A stretch of 64,000 bases of DNA, taken from positions 3,821,730-3,885,729 of the forward strand of contig JAVSMS010000001.1 of assembly GCA_032027085.1 (NCBI GenBank), in the 5' to 3' direction. Source of the DNA: Pseudorhodoplanes sp. (lineage in GTDB: Bacteria > Pseudomonadota > Alphaproteobacteria > Rhizobiales > Xanthobacteraceae). The notes beneath the pieces were generated by a model. It saw only the letters and a list, made by a program, of their open reading frames with translations. It had not been told where the DNA came from and did not search any database. This document shows positions 46,280 to 54,488 of this stretch, one piece after another (positions within the stretch are counted from its first letter, which is position 1; every line of letters starts with the position of its first letter). Position numbers and translations under genes: made by a program.

Positions 46280-47434
46280 ATGATCCGGCTCACGTTCCTG
46301 ACACCAGCCCGGTTTCGCATCGCGCTTGTGATCCTGCTCGGCCTGGTCTTCGTGGCGCTGCAGTTTACCAGCAGCGCTGCTCCTCCGCCTGAGGTTTCTC
46401 CGGCCTGGCAGCACGATGGGCGGCTTCACGTCTTCTTTCATCCGGACTGCCCGCATTGCCACGAGGCTATCGACTTTCTGAAAACCCGGCCCGAAATCGA
46501 GACTGTCCTTCATGATGTCTCGACGCCCGCAAACGAAGCGTTGTTGCTCACGGTTGCACGGCAGCACGGCATCTCGGATCTCGGCGTTCCGCTCTTTGTG
46601 CGCGGCTCGCGCTACCTGATCGGGTTCGAATCCGCGGAAACGACGGGTCGCGAGCTTGCTGCGATGGCATCCGACCAGGGCACAGGCGCGCCGCCGGAGG
46701 CTGCGGCCTCCCGCATTCATGTGCCGCTGCTTGGAGAGATCGACCCGTCGCGCTATTCGCTTCTGGCGCTCACCGTCCTGATGGGCCTGTCGGACGGGTT
46801 CAATCCCTGCGCCATGTGGGTTCTGATCTACCTGATCTCGCTGATTGCCGGCATCCAGGACCGGCGCAAAATCTGGTGGCTGGTCGGAACATTCGTGGTC
46901 GCTTCCGGCGTTCTCTATTTCCTGTTCATGACCGCCTGGCTGAACACGTTTCTGTTCATCGGCTACATTCGTCCGCTCACACAGCTGATCGCCCTGCTCG
47001 CCATCGGCTTTGGCGCAGACCATCTTTTCGAGGTGGCCGTGACGCGGGGAGTGATCGCCTGCGACCTTGGCGGCGCCGAGCAGCGGCGGCACACCATGCA
47101 GTGGGCGCGCGATCTGGTGGCCGCACCGGTCGGACTTGCCAGCATCATGCTGGTGATAGGGCTCGCCTTCACCGTCAACGCCATCGAATTCGTATGCTCG
47201 GCGGCGCTGCCTGCGATCTACACGCACCTCTTGACGCTAACCGACTTGTCGGCCGGTCAGTACTACGCCTACATCGCGCTCTACGTGACGCTCTTCATGC
47301 TCGACGATCTTGTTATTTTTGGCTTCGCGGCCTTTGCCGTTCAGAGTATCATCGACACGCGTTACGCCGCCGTCAGCCGTGTGGCTGGCGGGGCGATTTT
47401 GATCGGCCTCGGCCTTTGGATGCTTGCGCGCTAG
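46280..47434 (+). CDS. Thioredoxin/glutaredoxin-fold plus DsbD/CcdA-like membrane protein
   Basis: This 384-aa protein has an N-terminal membrane anchor (residues 11-30), a periplasmic glutaredoxin-like domain with the redox pair CPHC at 57-60 in VFFHPDCPHCHEAIDF, and a C-terminal block of about six spans starting LTVLMGLSDGFNPCAMWVLIYLISL. The second Cys, in FNPCAMW, is the typical DsbD/CcdA electron-carrying position; ADHLFEVAV, FVCSAALPAIYT supplies another. It may carry reducing power from the cytoplasm to its own periplasmic domain. TTG 46253 is an alternative start. Its stop abuts that of dadA. Confidence 0.78.
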   Translation: MIRLTFLTPARFRIALVILLGLVFVALQFTSSAAPPPEVSPAWQHDGRLHVFFHPDCPHCHEAIDFLKTRPEIETVLHDVSTPANEALLLTVARQHGISDLGVPLFVRGSRYLIGFESAETTGRELAAMASDQGTGAPPEAAASRIHVPLLGEIDPSRYSLLALTVLMGLSDGFNPCAMWVLIYLISLIAGIQDRRKIWWLVGTFVVASGVLYFLFMTAWLNTFLFIGYIRPLTQLIALLAIGFGADHLFEVAVTRGVIACDLGGAEQRRHTMQWARDLVAAPVGLASIMLVIGLAFTVNAIEFVCSAALPAIYTHLLTLTDLSAGQYYAYIALYVTLFMLDDLVIFGFAAFAVQSIIDTRYAAVSRVAGGAILIGLGLWMLAR

Positions 47435-48697
47435 CTAAGCCACCATCGGCCCCTCGCCCGCCGCGATCATGTTCGCCACGCGGAAACCCGATCCCGCGCC
47501 CAGCGTCCAGCCCAGCGTGCCGTGGCCGGTATTGAGCCAGAGATTGTGATAGCGCGTGCGCCCGACATAGGGAATGTTCGAGGGTGTCGCCGGACGCAGT
47601 CCGGTCCAGAAGGTCGCTTTTTCGAAATTTCCGGCGCGCGGAAACAGATTGCGCACGTTGCGCAAAATCGCCTGGCAGCGCGTCTCGTTGAGCTCGCGCG
47701 AATAGCCGGACAATTCCGCGGTGCCGGCGATGCGCAGCCGGCTGCCGAGATTGGAATAGACCAGCTTGAATTCATCGTCGGTCAGGCTCGTCACAGGCGC
47801 GATATTTGACCCGTCGGTCGGGATCGTCACCGAATAGCCCTTGGCCGGATAGATGTTGAGCCGCACCCCGTATGGACGCAGGAACGGCGCCGACCAGCTT
47901 CCCAGGCTGACGACGATGTCGCGCGCGCGCAACGTGCGGTAGCCGTCGGGACCACAGACCTCCACTGCATGCACCCGTCCGCTGGCGCGATCCGCATGCA
48001 GCGCGGTGATCTGATCGCTGTGGCGGAAAACGCCACCCATCTTCTCGCACACCTTGGCCAGTGCCTGCGTGAACTTGAGAGCGTCGCCGCTTTCATCCTC
48101 CGCCGTGTAGGTCGCGCCCGCAATCTCCTCGCGCTTCTCGGCGAAGGCCGGCTCGATCTCCACCACCTGGTCCGCATCGATGACGCGGCGATTGCAGCCT
48201 TGCCTGCACATCAGCTCGGCGACGCGCGCCGCCGACTCGAATTCGCGGGCATCGCGATAGAAATGCAGGATCCCCTTGCTGCGCTCGTCGTAGTGAAAGC
48301 CCTCCCGCGCCCTGGTCTCCTGGATCAATCGGCGGCTTTCCGTGGCGAGACGCACAATCTCCGTGGTGTTCCGGTCGGCGCGCGACGGCAGGCAGTCGAC
48401 CAGGAATTTCGCGATCCACAGCCACTGATGAATGTCGAGCCGCGGCCGGAACAAGAGCGGCGCGTCGCTTCGGAACAGCCATTTGAGAACCTTCAACGGC
48501 GCCGACGGATTGGCCCAGGGCTCGGCGTGACTGACCGACACCTGACCGCCATTGGCGAAGCTTGTCTCAAGGCCGGCCGCAGGCTGCCGGTCAATGACGC
48601 AGACCGATTTGCCGTTGCGCAAATTCCAGTAGGCGGTGTTGACACCGACGACGCCGGCGCCCAGCACGATGACATCGAAATCGTTGGAAGAGGTCAT
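47435..48697 (-). CDS. dadA: D-amino acid dehydrogenase (DadA-type FAD oxidoreductase)
   Basis: This 420-aa membrane-associated flavoprotein of the DAO family deaminates D-amino acids to 2-oxoacids. The FAD motif VIVLGAGVVGVNTAYWNLRNGKSVCVID is at the N-terminus, with SFANGGQVSVSHAEPWANPSAPLKVLKWL and, near the end, GLRPATPSNIPYVGRT and LNTGHGTLGWTLGAGSG. It is controlled by a tandem glycine riboswitch in its leader, which is unusual for a DadA gene and suggests that glycine itself or glycine-derived flux is its cue. It is convergent with the thioredoxin-fold gene with abutting stops. Confidence 0.87.
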   Translation of the reverse strand: MTSSNDFDVIVLGAGVVGVNTAYWNLRNGKSVCVIDRQPAAGLETSFANGGQVSVSHAEPWANPSAPLKVLKWLFRSDAPLLFRPRLDIHQWLWIAKFLVDCLPSRADRNTTEIVRLATESRRLIQETRAREGFHYDERSKGILHFYRDAREFESAARVAELMCRQGCNRRVIDADQVVEIEPAFAEKREEIAGATYTAEDESGDALKFTQALAKVCEKMGGVFRHSDQITALHADRASGRVHAVEVCGPDGYRTLRARDIVVSLGSWSAPFLRPYGVRLNIYPAKGYSVTIPTDGSNIAPVTSLTDDEFKLVYSNLGSRLRIAGTAELSGYSRELNETRCQAILRNVRNLFPRAGNFEKATFWTGLRPATPSNIPYVGRTRYHNLWLNTGHGTLGWTLGAGSGFRVANMIAAGEGPMVA

Positions 48698-48741
48698 TCT
48701 CAGGCCCTCCGAGGCATGGCGCGCATTCGTGCTGTGACGAA

Positions 48742-48998
48742 CACGGCGCCCCCTCTGTCATTGGCCTGAGAGTTTCGTCGCGCCGCGTGATTGCGCCAGC
48801 GACTTACACCGTCGGCGGGAGCCTCTTGTCGTTGGTCGCGCGTCCGGGTGGAAAACCGGTTTCCACTTCCTGGCCGGCTCCCGGCTCCACTCTTCAGAGT
48901 GTCAATTTCCGGAGCGGTTCTTTTGCCTGAGAGATTCCGGGGCGGTTGCTCCTTCGGCGCCGACTTCGATCCGAAGACCAAGCCGGTCTCTCCCGCTC
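48742..48998 (-). promoter_or_regulatory. Tandem glycine riboswitch upstream of dadA
   Basis: On the minus strand the leader has two aptamers. The first (about 48905-48998) reads GGGAGAG, then GCGCCGAAGGAGCAACC, then CTCTCAGGCAAAAG. The second (about 48755-48900) has GCCGACGGTGTAAG and CTCTCAGGCCAATGACAGAGG. These are the conserved cores of the glycine riboswitch, which usually turns expression on. The downstream gene starts 44 bases after it. Boundaries are approximate. Confidence 0.93.
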
Positions 48999-49045
48999 AC
49001 ATGTCAGCTATGCGATTCAGGACCGAAAGTCGATCCCCCTCCCCC

Positions 49046-49477
49046 TTACGGCTTGCGGCCATAAGCGCTTGCGGGGTCGAAAGCCCTGTCGGCGTCGCGG
49101 AATTCCAGCATCACCGCGCCAGATTGTCCCAAGGGGATCGCGCGGTAGAAACACGAGCGTCGCCCGGTATGGCAAGCGCCGGGTCCTGCCTGCTCGACCC
49201 TGAGCCACACTGCGTCCTGGTCGCAATCAACCCGCATCTCGACGACGCGCTGAGTGTGGCCGGAGTCCTCGCCCTTGCGCCAGAGCTTCCTGCGCGAGCG
49301 GCTGAAATAATGCGCCTCACCCGTGGCGATGGTTTTCTGCAGCGCCTCGGCATTCATGTGCGCGACCATCAGCAGATCGCCGGTCTTCGAATCCGTCGCG
49401 ACCGCGGTGACAAGACCATCGGCATCGAATTTGGGGGAGAAGGTTTGGCCTTCCTCGATTTTGCTCTTGGAGGTCAC
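49046..49477 (-). CDS. hisI: Phosphoribosyl-AMP cyclohydrolase
   Basis: This 143-aa histidine biosynthesis enzyme opens the purine ring of PR-AMP. Motifs: [46 protein letters not shown], the metal-site [32 protein letters not shown] 49475-49477 with GGAG upstream is the best start; TTG 49489 is possible. It stands apart from the other his genes, as is common in Rhizobiales. Confidence 0.95.
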   Translation of the reverse strand: MTSKSKIEEGQTFSPKFDADGLVTAVATDSKTGDLLMVAHMNAEALQKTIATGEAHYFSRSRRKLWRKGEDSGHTQRVVEMRVDCDQDAVWLRVEQAGPGACHTGRRSCFYRAIPLGQSGAVMLEFRDADRAFDPASAYGRKP

Positions 49478-49497
49478 GCCAGACTCCAACCTATCAC

Positions 49498-49605
49498 CGT
49501 TACCCTGAGGTGCCCGGCGAAGCCGGGCCTCGAAGGGCGACGGCGACTGATAGCCGTCATCCTTCGAGGCTCGCTGCTGACGCAGCTCGCACCTCAGGAT
49601 GACGG
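49498..49605. repeat. Extragenic palindromic repeat, copy B
   Basis: CCGTTACCCTGAGGTGC (left) and GCACCTCAGGATGACGG (right) form nearly complementary ends, with inner GCCCGGCGAAGCCGGGC and TCGAGGC-type hairpins. This resembles the abundant palindromic elements of Bradyrhizobium-type genomes. It fills the gap between folE and hisI. Confidence 0.65.
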
Positions 49606-49637
49606 AGAAAGGTTACTGAAACAATCAGAAGCGGCGG

Positions 49638-50309
49638 CTACAGCTGACCCGACCGCACCGCGGTGATGAACCGCACCTGCTCGTTGGGATCGTCCTTGAA
49701 CAGACCGCGGAATTGCGTGGTCAGGGTCAGCGCGCCGGGCTTGGTCACCCCGCGCATCGACATGCACATATGCTCGGCCTCGATCATTACGGCGACGCCG
49801 CGCGGCTTCAGTATCTCTTCGATCGCGGTGACGATCTGCGCGTTCATGTGCTCTTGCGTCTGCAGGCGCTTGGCGTAGACATCGACGAGGCGCGCGAGCT
49901 TCGACAGCCCCACCACCCGGCCGACCGGCATGTAGGCGATATGCGCCTTGCCGAAGAAAGGCATCATGTGGTGTTCGCAATGCGAGTTGAAGGCAATGTC
50001 CTTCACCAGCACGAAATCGTCATAGGCGCCGGTCTCGGAGAAGGTCTTGTCGAGTACCTCGGCCGGGCAATCGCGGTAGCCCGCATAGAGTTCGTCGAAG
50101 GCGTCGACCACGCGGCCGGGGGTCTCGAGCACGCCCTCGCGCGCCGGATTGTCGCCCGCATAAGCGATCAGGGTGCGCACCGCCTCCATCGCTGCCTCGC
50201 GGCTCGGCCGATTCTCCAGCGGCGCCGGCGCCGCCCGGACGTGGTCCGAGGGCTGTTCGGCCTTGTGTTCAGGCGAGTTTTTGGGCCAAGGCTTGATGAT
50301 CGCGTCCAT
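49638..50309 (-). CDS. folE: GTP cyclohydrolase I
   Basis: This 223-aa first enzyme of tetrahydrofolate (and pterin) synthesis has the zinc and catalytic residues in [36 protein letters not shown] and [15 protein letters not shown] ~38-residue N-terminal extension precedes the conserved fold. It is transcribed away from the Fe-S scaffold-like gene. Confidence 0.95.
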   Translation of the reverse strand: MDAIIKPWPKNSPEHKAEQPSDHVRAAPAPLENRPSREAAMEAVRTLIAYAGDNPAREGVLETPGRVVDAFDELYAGYRDCPAEVLDKTFSETGAYDDFVLVKDIAFNSHCEHHMMPFFGKAHIAYMPVGRVVGLSKLARLVDVYAKRLQTQEHMNAQIVTAIEEILKPRGVAVMIEAEHMCMSMRGVTKPGALTLTTQFRGLFKDDPNEQVRFITAVRSGQL

Positions 50310-50450
50310 TGCGGTCTCTCCGTTCGACCGGCGCTCTCAGTGAAATTGGCGCCGGGGGTGTCACCGGGCGGCCGCGCCCCCGTTCCGGATGGGCTTGGAC
50401 GCTGCATTCCCGACATCCTATATAAGAAAACGCGCCATCAAGACAATCCG

Positions 50451-50939
50451 ATGGCGCTGCAAACAGCCAATTCGGCCCGAGCCGCCATGCTTAATGACGT
50501 CTACAACACCCGCATTCTGGAACTGGCCGGGTCGATCCCGCGGATCGGCCGGATGGCGCAGCCCGATGCCTCCGCCACCGCCCATTCCAAGCTGTGCGGC
50601 TCAACCGTCACCGTGGATCTGAAAATGGACGGGGATACGGTCACCGACTTCGCCCATGACGTGAAGGCCTGCGCACTGGGTCAGGCCTCCTCCTCGATCA
50701 TGGCCCGCAACGTCGTCGGCTCGAAAGCCGACGAGCTGCGAAGCCTGCGTGAGACCGTCCGCCGCATGCTGAAAGAGAATGGCAGCCCTCCATCCGGCAA
50801 ATGGGCCGACATCGCGGTGCTGGAACCGGTGCGCGACTACAAGGCGCGGCATGCCTCGACCATGCTGACCTTCGACGCCGTGGTCTCCGCCATCGATCAG
50901 ATCGAAAGTGCGCGCCGGCAGAAGGTCGCGGCGGAGTAA
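50451..50939 (+). CDS. Fe-S cluster assembly scaffold-like protein (IscU/NifU-N family)
   Basis: This 162-aa member of the IscU/NifU N-terminal family has C49 (HSKLCGSTV) and C74 (DVKACALGQASSSIM). Where IscU has a third ligand Cys in an H-C-S context, this protein reads RHASTML, so that Cys is absent. It may therefore be a variant scaffold, a SufU-like sulfur acceptor or a carrier rather than a classic IscU. ATG 50451 is used; MLNDVYNTR at 50487 is the more conserved-looking N-terminus. Confidence 0.8.
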   Translation: MALQTANSARAAMLNDVYNTRILELAGSIPRIGRMAQPDASATAHSKLCGSTVTVDLKMDGDTVTDFAHDVKACALGQASSSIMARNVVGSKADELRSLRETVRRMLKENGSPPSGKWADIAVLEPVRDYKARHASTMLTFDAVVSAIDQIESARRQKVAAE

Positions 50940-51038
50940 ATCCACAGCATCGTCAATCCAGCAGCACGCGTGGAGCAGGCGGCTGGAATCCGGGTTCGCG
51001 GGCGATGCCGCGCCCCAGGGTAACCAAGAGTACCCGGC

Positions 51039-52298
51039 TTACTTTCCCTGCAGTCCTGCGTGCTCCGTCCGCGCCTGCGTGCAGGCGGTGACGAGCTGCG
51101 GGAAATGCTGCGCCGCGCCGGTATTGCCGACCCGGATATTGGTGGTCGTGCTGTCGGCGATCAGGGTGCCAACCGTCAGCGAGCGGCTCGCATTGGCTGC
51201 GAAGCCCGAGATCATCGCGGCAGTGAGAACGGCGCTGGCCGATGACGACCGTTCCATGGCATTCGCCGTCGGTTCAGAGCGCTTGAGCGCCAGCGTCACG
51301 GTCTTGTAGCCGAGCCGCACCTGCACTTCTTTCAAGGTCGGCGGCGCGATGTCGCCGCGACCGCGGCGTGTCTCGTTATACGAAAGCCGGTATTCGTTCG
51401 GCTTCTCGCCGCAGGAAATGCTGACATCAAAGCTTCCGATATCCTCGCCTTCGATGGTGAGCGGATGGCGCCGTGTCAGCGCGATTTCGCCGCCCCGCTG
51501 GATCATGGCCCAGCCGGCGCGCTCTCCGCCGCCGGACATGCGGCGCACGCTGCCAGTCGTCGCGGGTGTCGTGCTGGTCGCGACCGGCGGCGACGGCGGC
51601 GTTTCCGGCGATTCCGCATTGTCGAGCTTCATGCGGCGCAGTTCCTCGCGGGTCAGCGACTTCATCGGCTCCCAGGGAGGAATGCGCAGCGAAGTCTCCA
51701 GCAACTCGACAGCGCCGCCCATCTCGATCGTGTATTGCGCGAGCTTGCCGATGTCGCGCTGCACCAGCACGAGATCCTCCGCCGAATAGCTGGCGGCGGT
51801 GGCGTCGTCGCGGCGGTCGCCGAGCCATATCTGATGCACCCGAACGCGCGCCTCGTTCGGCACCCAGCGCTTGGCACCACCGAGCAGCACAAAGGCGCAC
51901 ATGGATTCGCAATCCGCGCGCGGCAGCAGCGTCGCCTCGTTACCGCTCTTTGAGTTCGTCTCGATGGTGCGGCCGACGGTCGTCGTCATGCCGAGCTTGC
52001 GCACGGCACGGCCGAGCGCCAGCGCACCATGCACCGAGCCGCCTTCCGAATTCAGAACCAGAGTCAGTCCGCGCAAATCCTGCTTGGCAGCGAGCGCTTC
52101 GAAATCACGCACCGTGTCCGCCTTGATCATGCCGGTGGCGGAAACCCAGCTGCGGCATTTGTCGGCGCAGGCACCGGCTTCGTGCCGCAGTGCAAACTGC
52201 ATCGACGCCGATCGCGCCGGATCGCTTTCCGCAACCGGCGCTGAAGCTATCGAAAAGAAACACACGAACGCGACGGCACCCGTCAGTCGTCGCAACAT
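51039..52298 (-). CDS. ClpP/crotonase-fold periplasmic protein (COG3904-like)
   Basis: This 419-aa exported protein has a signal peptide (MLRRLTGAVAFVCFFSIASAPVAES) and a ClpP-like domain: LVLNSEGGSVHGALALGRAVRKLGMTTTVG and CESMCAFVLLGGAKRWV, where the Ser in ESM is the likely nucleophile position. A Pro/Thr linker (about 245-270) is followed by an unrelated domain of about 150 residues (AGWAMIQRGGEIALTRRHPLTIEGEDIGSFDVSISCGE). Possibly a periplasmic protease; not proven. It is divergent to yidD across a 272-base gap. Confidence 0.75.
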   Translation of the reverse strand: MLRRLTGAVAFVCFFSIASAPVAESDPARSASMQFALRHEAGACADKCRSWVSATGMIKADTVRDFEALAAKQDLRGLTLVLNSEGGSVHGALALGRAVRKLGMTTTVGRTIETNSKSGNEATLLPRADCESMCAFVLLGGAKRWVPNEARVRVHQIWLGDRRDDATAASYSAEDLVLVQRDIGKLAQYTIEMGGAVELLETSLRIPPWEPMKSLTREELRRMKLDNAESPETPPSPPVATSTTPATTGSVRRMSGGGERAGWAMIQRGGEIALTRRHPLTIEGEDIGSFDVSISCGEKPNEYRLSYNETRRGRGDIAPPTLKEVQVRLGYKTVTLALKRSEPTANAMERSSSASAVLTAAMISGFAANASRSLTVGTLIADSTTTNIRVGNTGAAQHFPQLVTACTQARTEHAGLQGK

Positions 52299-52570
52299 TG
52301 CCAATCCCCTCGTCTCGTTCCGGTCCAGGTCATCCTGAAGTGTCGGCTTTTCCACTCACGCGCTTTGCGCGGTGCATATTTTGTGCCGGTCGCCGCGGAA
52401 CATTCTCGTCCCCCACTGCTTTTTAATATCGCCGTGGATTCCGGTCCAGTCTGGAGTTGATGCGACTTCTGATCTAGCCTACCTGCAGTCCAGCATGGAA
52501 CTTTGAGTTCCATCAAATTTTCCACCCTTTTCCGCGACAGGAACCGGAACCAGTGCACTCGCCCCCGCGC

Positions 52571-52930
52571 ATGGCGCATGCGAATTGCATGCATTGTGTC
52601 CGCCGGGCACCACGGCAGGCAGGCCGCGCGCTAGTGAAAGCTTATCGCTACACTCTGTCTCCACTTATCGGGTTCCACTGCCGACACCTGCCGACCTGCT
52701 CCGAATATGCAGACGAAGCCTTGTCCCGCTTTGGTCTTTGGGCCGGCGGCTGGATGACGCTCGCGCGATTGTTGCGCTGCCATCCTTATGGAACATCAGG
52801 GTTGGACTTCGTCCCGCGCGAGATGCCGAAGCGCGCGCGGTGGTTTTTGCCGTGGCGCTATGCAAGATGGCGCGGGACCAATTCGGTTCCGGCAGAGCAA
52901 AGCGGCACGCGCAACACCGGCTGCCACTGA
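52571..52930 (+). CDS. yidD: Membrane protein insertion efficiency factor YidD
   Basis: This 119-aa YidD/DUF37 family protein assists YidC-mediated membrane insertion. The core YRYTLSPLIGFHCRHLPTCSEYADEALSRFGLWAGGWMTLARLLRCHPYGTSGLDFVP contains the conserved Cys and the H-P-x-G motif. In other genomes yidD sits between rnpA and yidC; here it stands alone, which is common in alphaproteobacteria. ATG 52571; earlier starts are unconserved. Confidence 0.93.
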   Translation: MAHANCMHCVRRAPRQAGRALVKAYRYTLSPLIGFHCRHLPTCSEYADEALSRFGLWAGGWMTLARLLRCHPYGTSGLDFVPREMPKRARWFLPWRYARWRGTNSVPAEQSGTRNTGCH

Positions 52931-53115
52931 GTCCTGTGCATTGCCATTTCCGCGGGAAGGCGGGATGCAGACATGCGCCAGCATGTACAAGCATCCGGAT
53001 GATCGTAGCGAGGCGTGCAAGCGAAAGCGGCGGCGCTTGCAGCTACGGCATCCCGCACGCCGGCGGAGGCGTGCGCCCTCCCCGCAGAAAGCAGGAGGCT
53101 GGCGGATTCAGGCCA

Positions 53116-54435
53116 TCATCTTCCTGATCCGGCCAAGGCTTCGAGCCGCACGGCAGCCTCCTTTATTCCGAGCTCTCGCGCACGTCCGTACCATTGCCGC
53201 GCGAGACCGACATCGCCGTTCAAACCCAGCACCGACAGATGCTTGAGCATGAGCGGATCGTATGTTGAAGCCAGTGCAAAGGCCGCGCCGCCATGACGTG
53301 CTTCCGCCGCGCGCTGCAACAGCAAGCGTGCGCCGGCGAGATCGCCGTTCTTCACAAGCTCCTCGCCGCGCCTGAGCATGACTGTGACTTCGGCGGGATC
53401 AAGCCGTCGCGCCGGTGCGTGGCTTTCTTCGGTTGCCGCAGTCGCTGGGTTTTGCGGCAGCGCGCCGATGGCTTCCTCGCCAGCGCGGCCCGACGGCGGC
53501 GCGGATGTCTGACTAGAACCCTGTGATGACGTCGGCTGCGAAGGTCCTACCGATGCCGGCGCAAGCCGCGCATTGACAACATCGAAGCGGACCGCCTTGC
53601 GATCGACCACCGCTGCATCGCCCCGGCGCAATTCGACGACAAGATCCATGCCGCCGGAAAAATTCGGCGGCAAATGCGCTTGCAGCTTGGGCAAGTCAGC
53701 GAGGCTGATGCGCCAGCCATTCGAACCAGCAGCCGCACCCATCGATAAGGTGGTGCCGGGCGCAAATCCGGTGATCACGGCGTCACCATCTGCCAGCTTC
53801 CCTTCGATCGCCATGTTGAGCGGAATCCAGTCCCCCGCACTTCCCCGGATATCGCCTGCCACGAGTTTGGCGCCGCTCAGCCTCGCCGCCTTCGGCGCGG
53901 ACGCGGATTCGCTTGCGGGCACAACTAAAGACTGCTCGAGAAACGACTCCTTGAGAGGCTGCGGCACACCATAGACCAGCACATAAGCGCCACCCGCGGC
54001 CACCATCGTCAGTGCAAACGCCCGAACAGCGGAACCGAGGCGAAGGCGCGCCGGCTGCTCCAGCGGCGGCTCCGGCAGCGCGACTGGTGCGAGCTTGTGT
54101 GATTTTTGCATCCAAGGCGGCATTGCGTCGGATGCTTGCGGGCGCGTTATGCGACGAGCCTCGGGGCGTTCCGATTCATATCGCCATGCCAGAGGCGAGG
54201 CCTGTTCTGGCTGAGACAGATGATCGCGCGGCGGCAAAGACGGTGGCACAAGCGCTGCAAGTTGCGCGGCAAGCTGATCAAGATTTTGCGGTCGCGGTGA
54301 CTCGGCGATCGGCGAGGTGGGAACAAACGGAATGTTTTCTGCGGTACGCCATTCATCCTCGTTCGCCCAGCGCGGTCGCGCGGCATCTGCTTGTCCGCGA
54401 TCTCTCTCACGGTATTTGTCAATCGGAGCGTTCAT
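53116..54435 (-). CDS. Hypothetical protein with Sel1/TPR-like C-terminus and one membrane span
   Basis: This 439-aa protein has a polar N-terminus (about 145 residues, Pro/Glu-rich), one membrane span (FALTMVAAGGAYVLVYGV), a long Ser/Pro-rich extracytoplasmic region, and a C-terminal repeat region (LRRGEELVKNGDLAGARLLLQRAAEARHGGAAFALASTYDP and VGLARQWYGRARELGIKEAAVRLEAL) of the Sel1/TPR type. It may be a divisome or polarity scaffold of the kind found in Rhizobiales, but no family is certain. ATG 54433-54435 has a GAGGGG ribosome site. Confidence 0.7.
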   Translation of the reverse strand: MNAPIDKYRERDRGQADAARPRWANEDEWRTAENIPFVPTSPIAESPRPQNLDQLAAQLAALVPPSLPPRDHLSQPEQASPLAWRYESERPEARRITRPQASDAMPPWMQKSHKLAPVALPEPPLEQPARLRLGSAVRAFALTMVAAGGAYVLVYGVPQPLKESFLEQSLVVPASESASAPKAARLSGAKLVAGDIRGSAGDWIPLNMAIEGKLADGDAVITGFAPGTTLSMGAAAGSNGWRISLADLPKLQAHLPPNFSGGMDLVVELRRGDAAVVDRKAVRFDVVNARLAPASVGPSQPTSSQGSSQTSAPPSGRAGEEAIGALPQNPATAATEESHAPARRLDPAEVTVMLRRGEELVKNGDLAGARLLLQRAAEARHGGAAFALASTYDPLMLKHLSVLGLNGDVGLARQWYGRARELGIKEAAVRLEALAGSGR

Positions 54436-54488
54436 CGTCCCCTCCCTATCGGTGTTTCTCGGTCCGGCCAGTCGAAGAGACGCTGCCG

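Noticed and set aside
46115-47227. 370-aa minus-strand open frame opposite the thioredoxin-fold gene
   Set aside because: His/Arg/Gln-rich shadow; the plus-strand frame has recognisable CPHC and membrane motifs.
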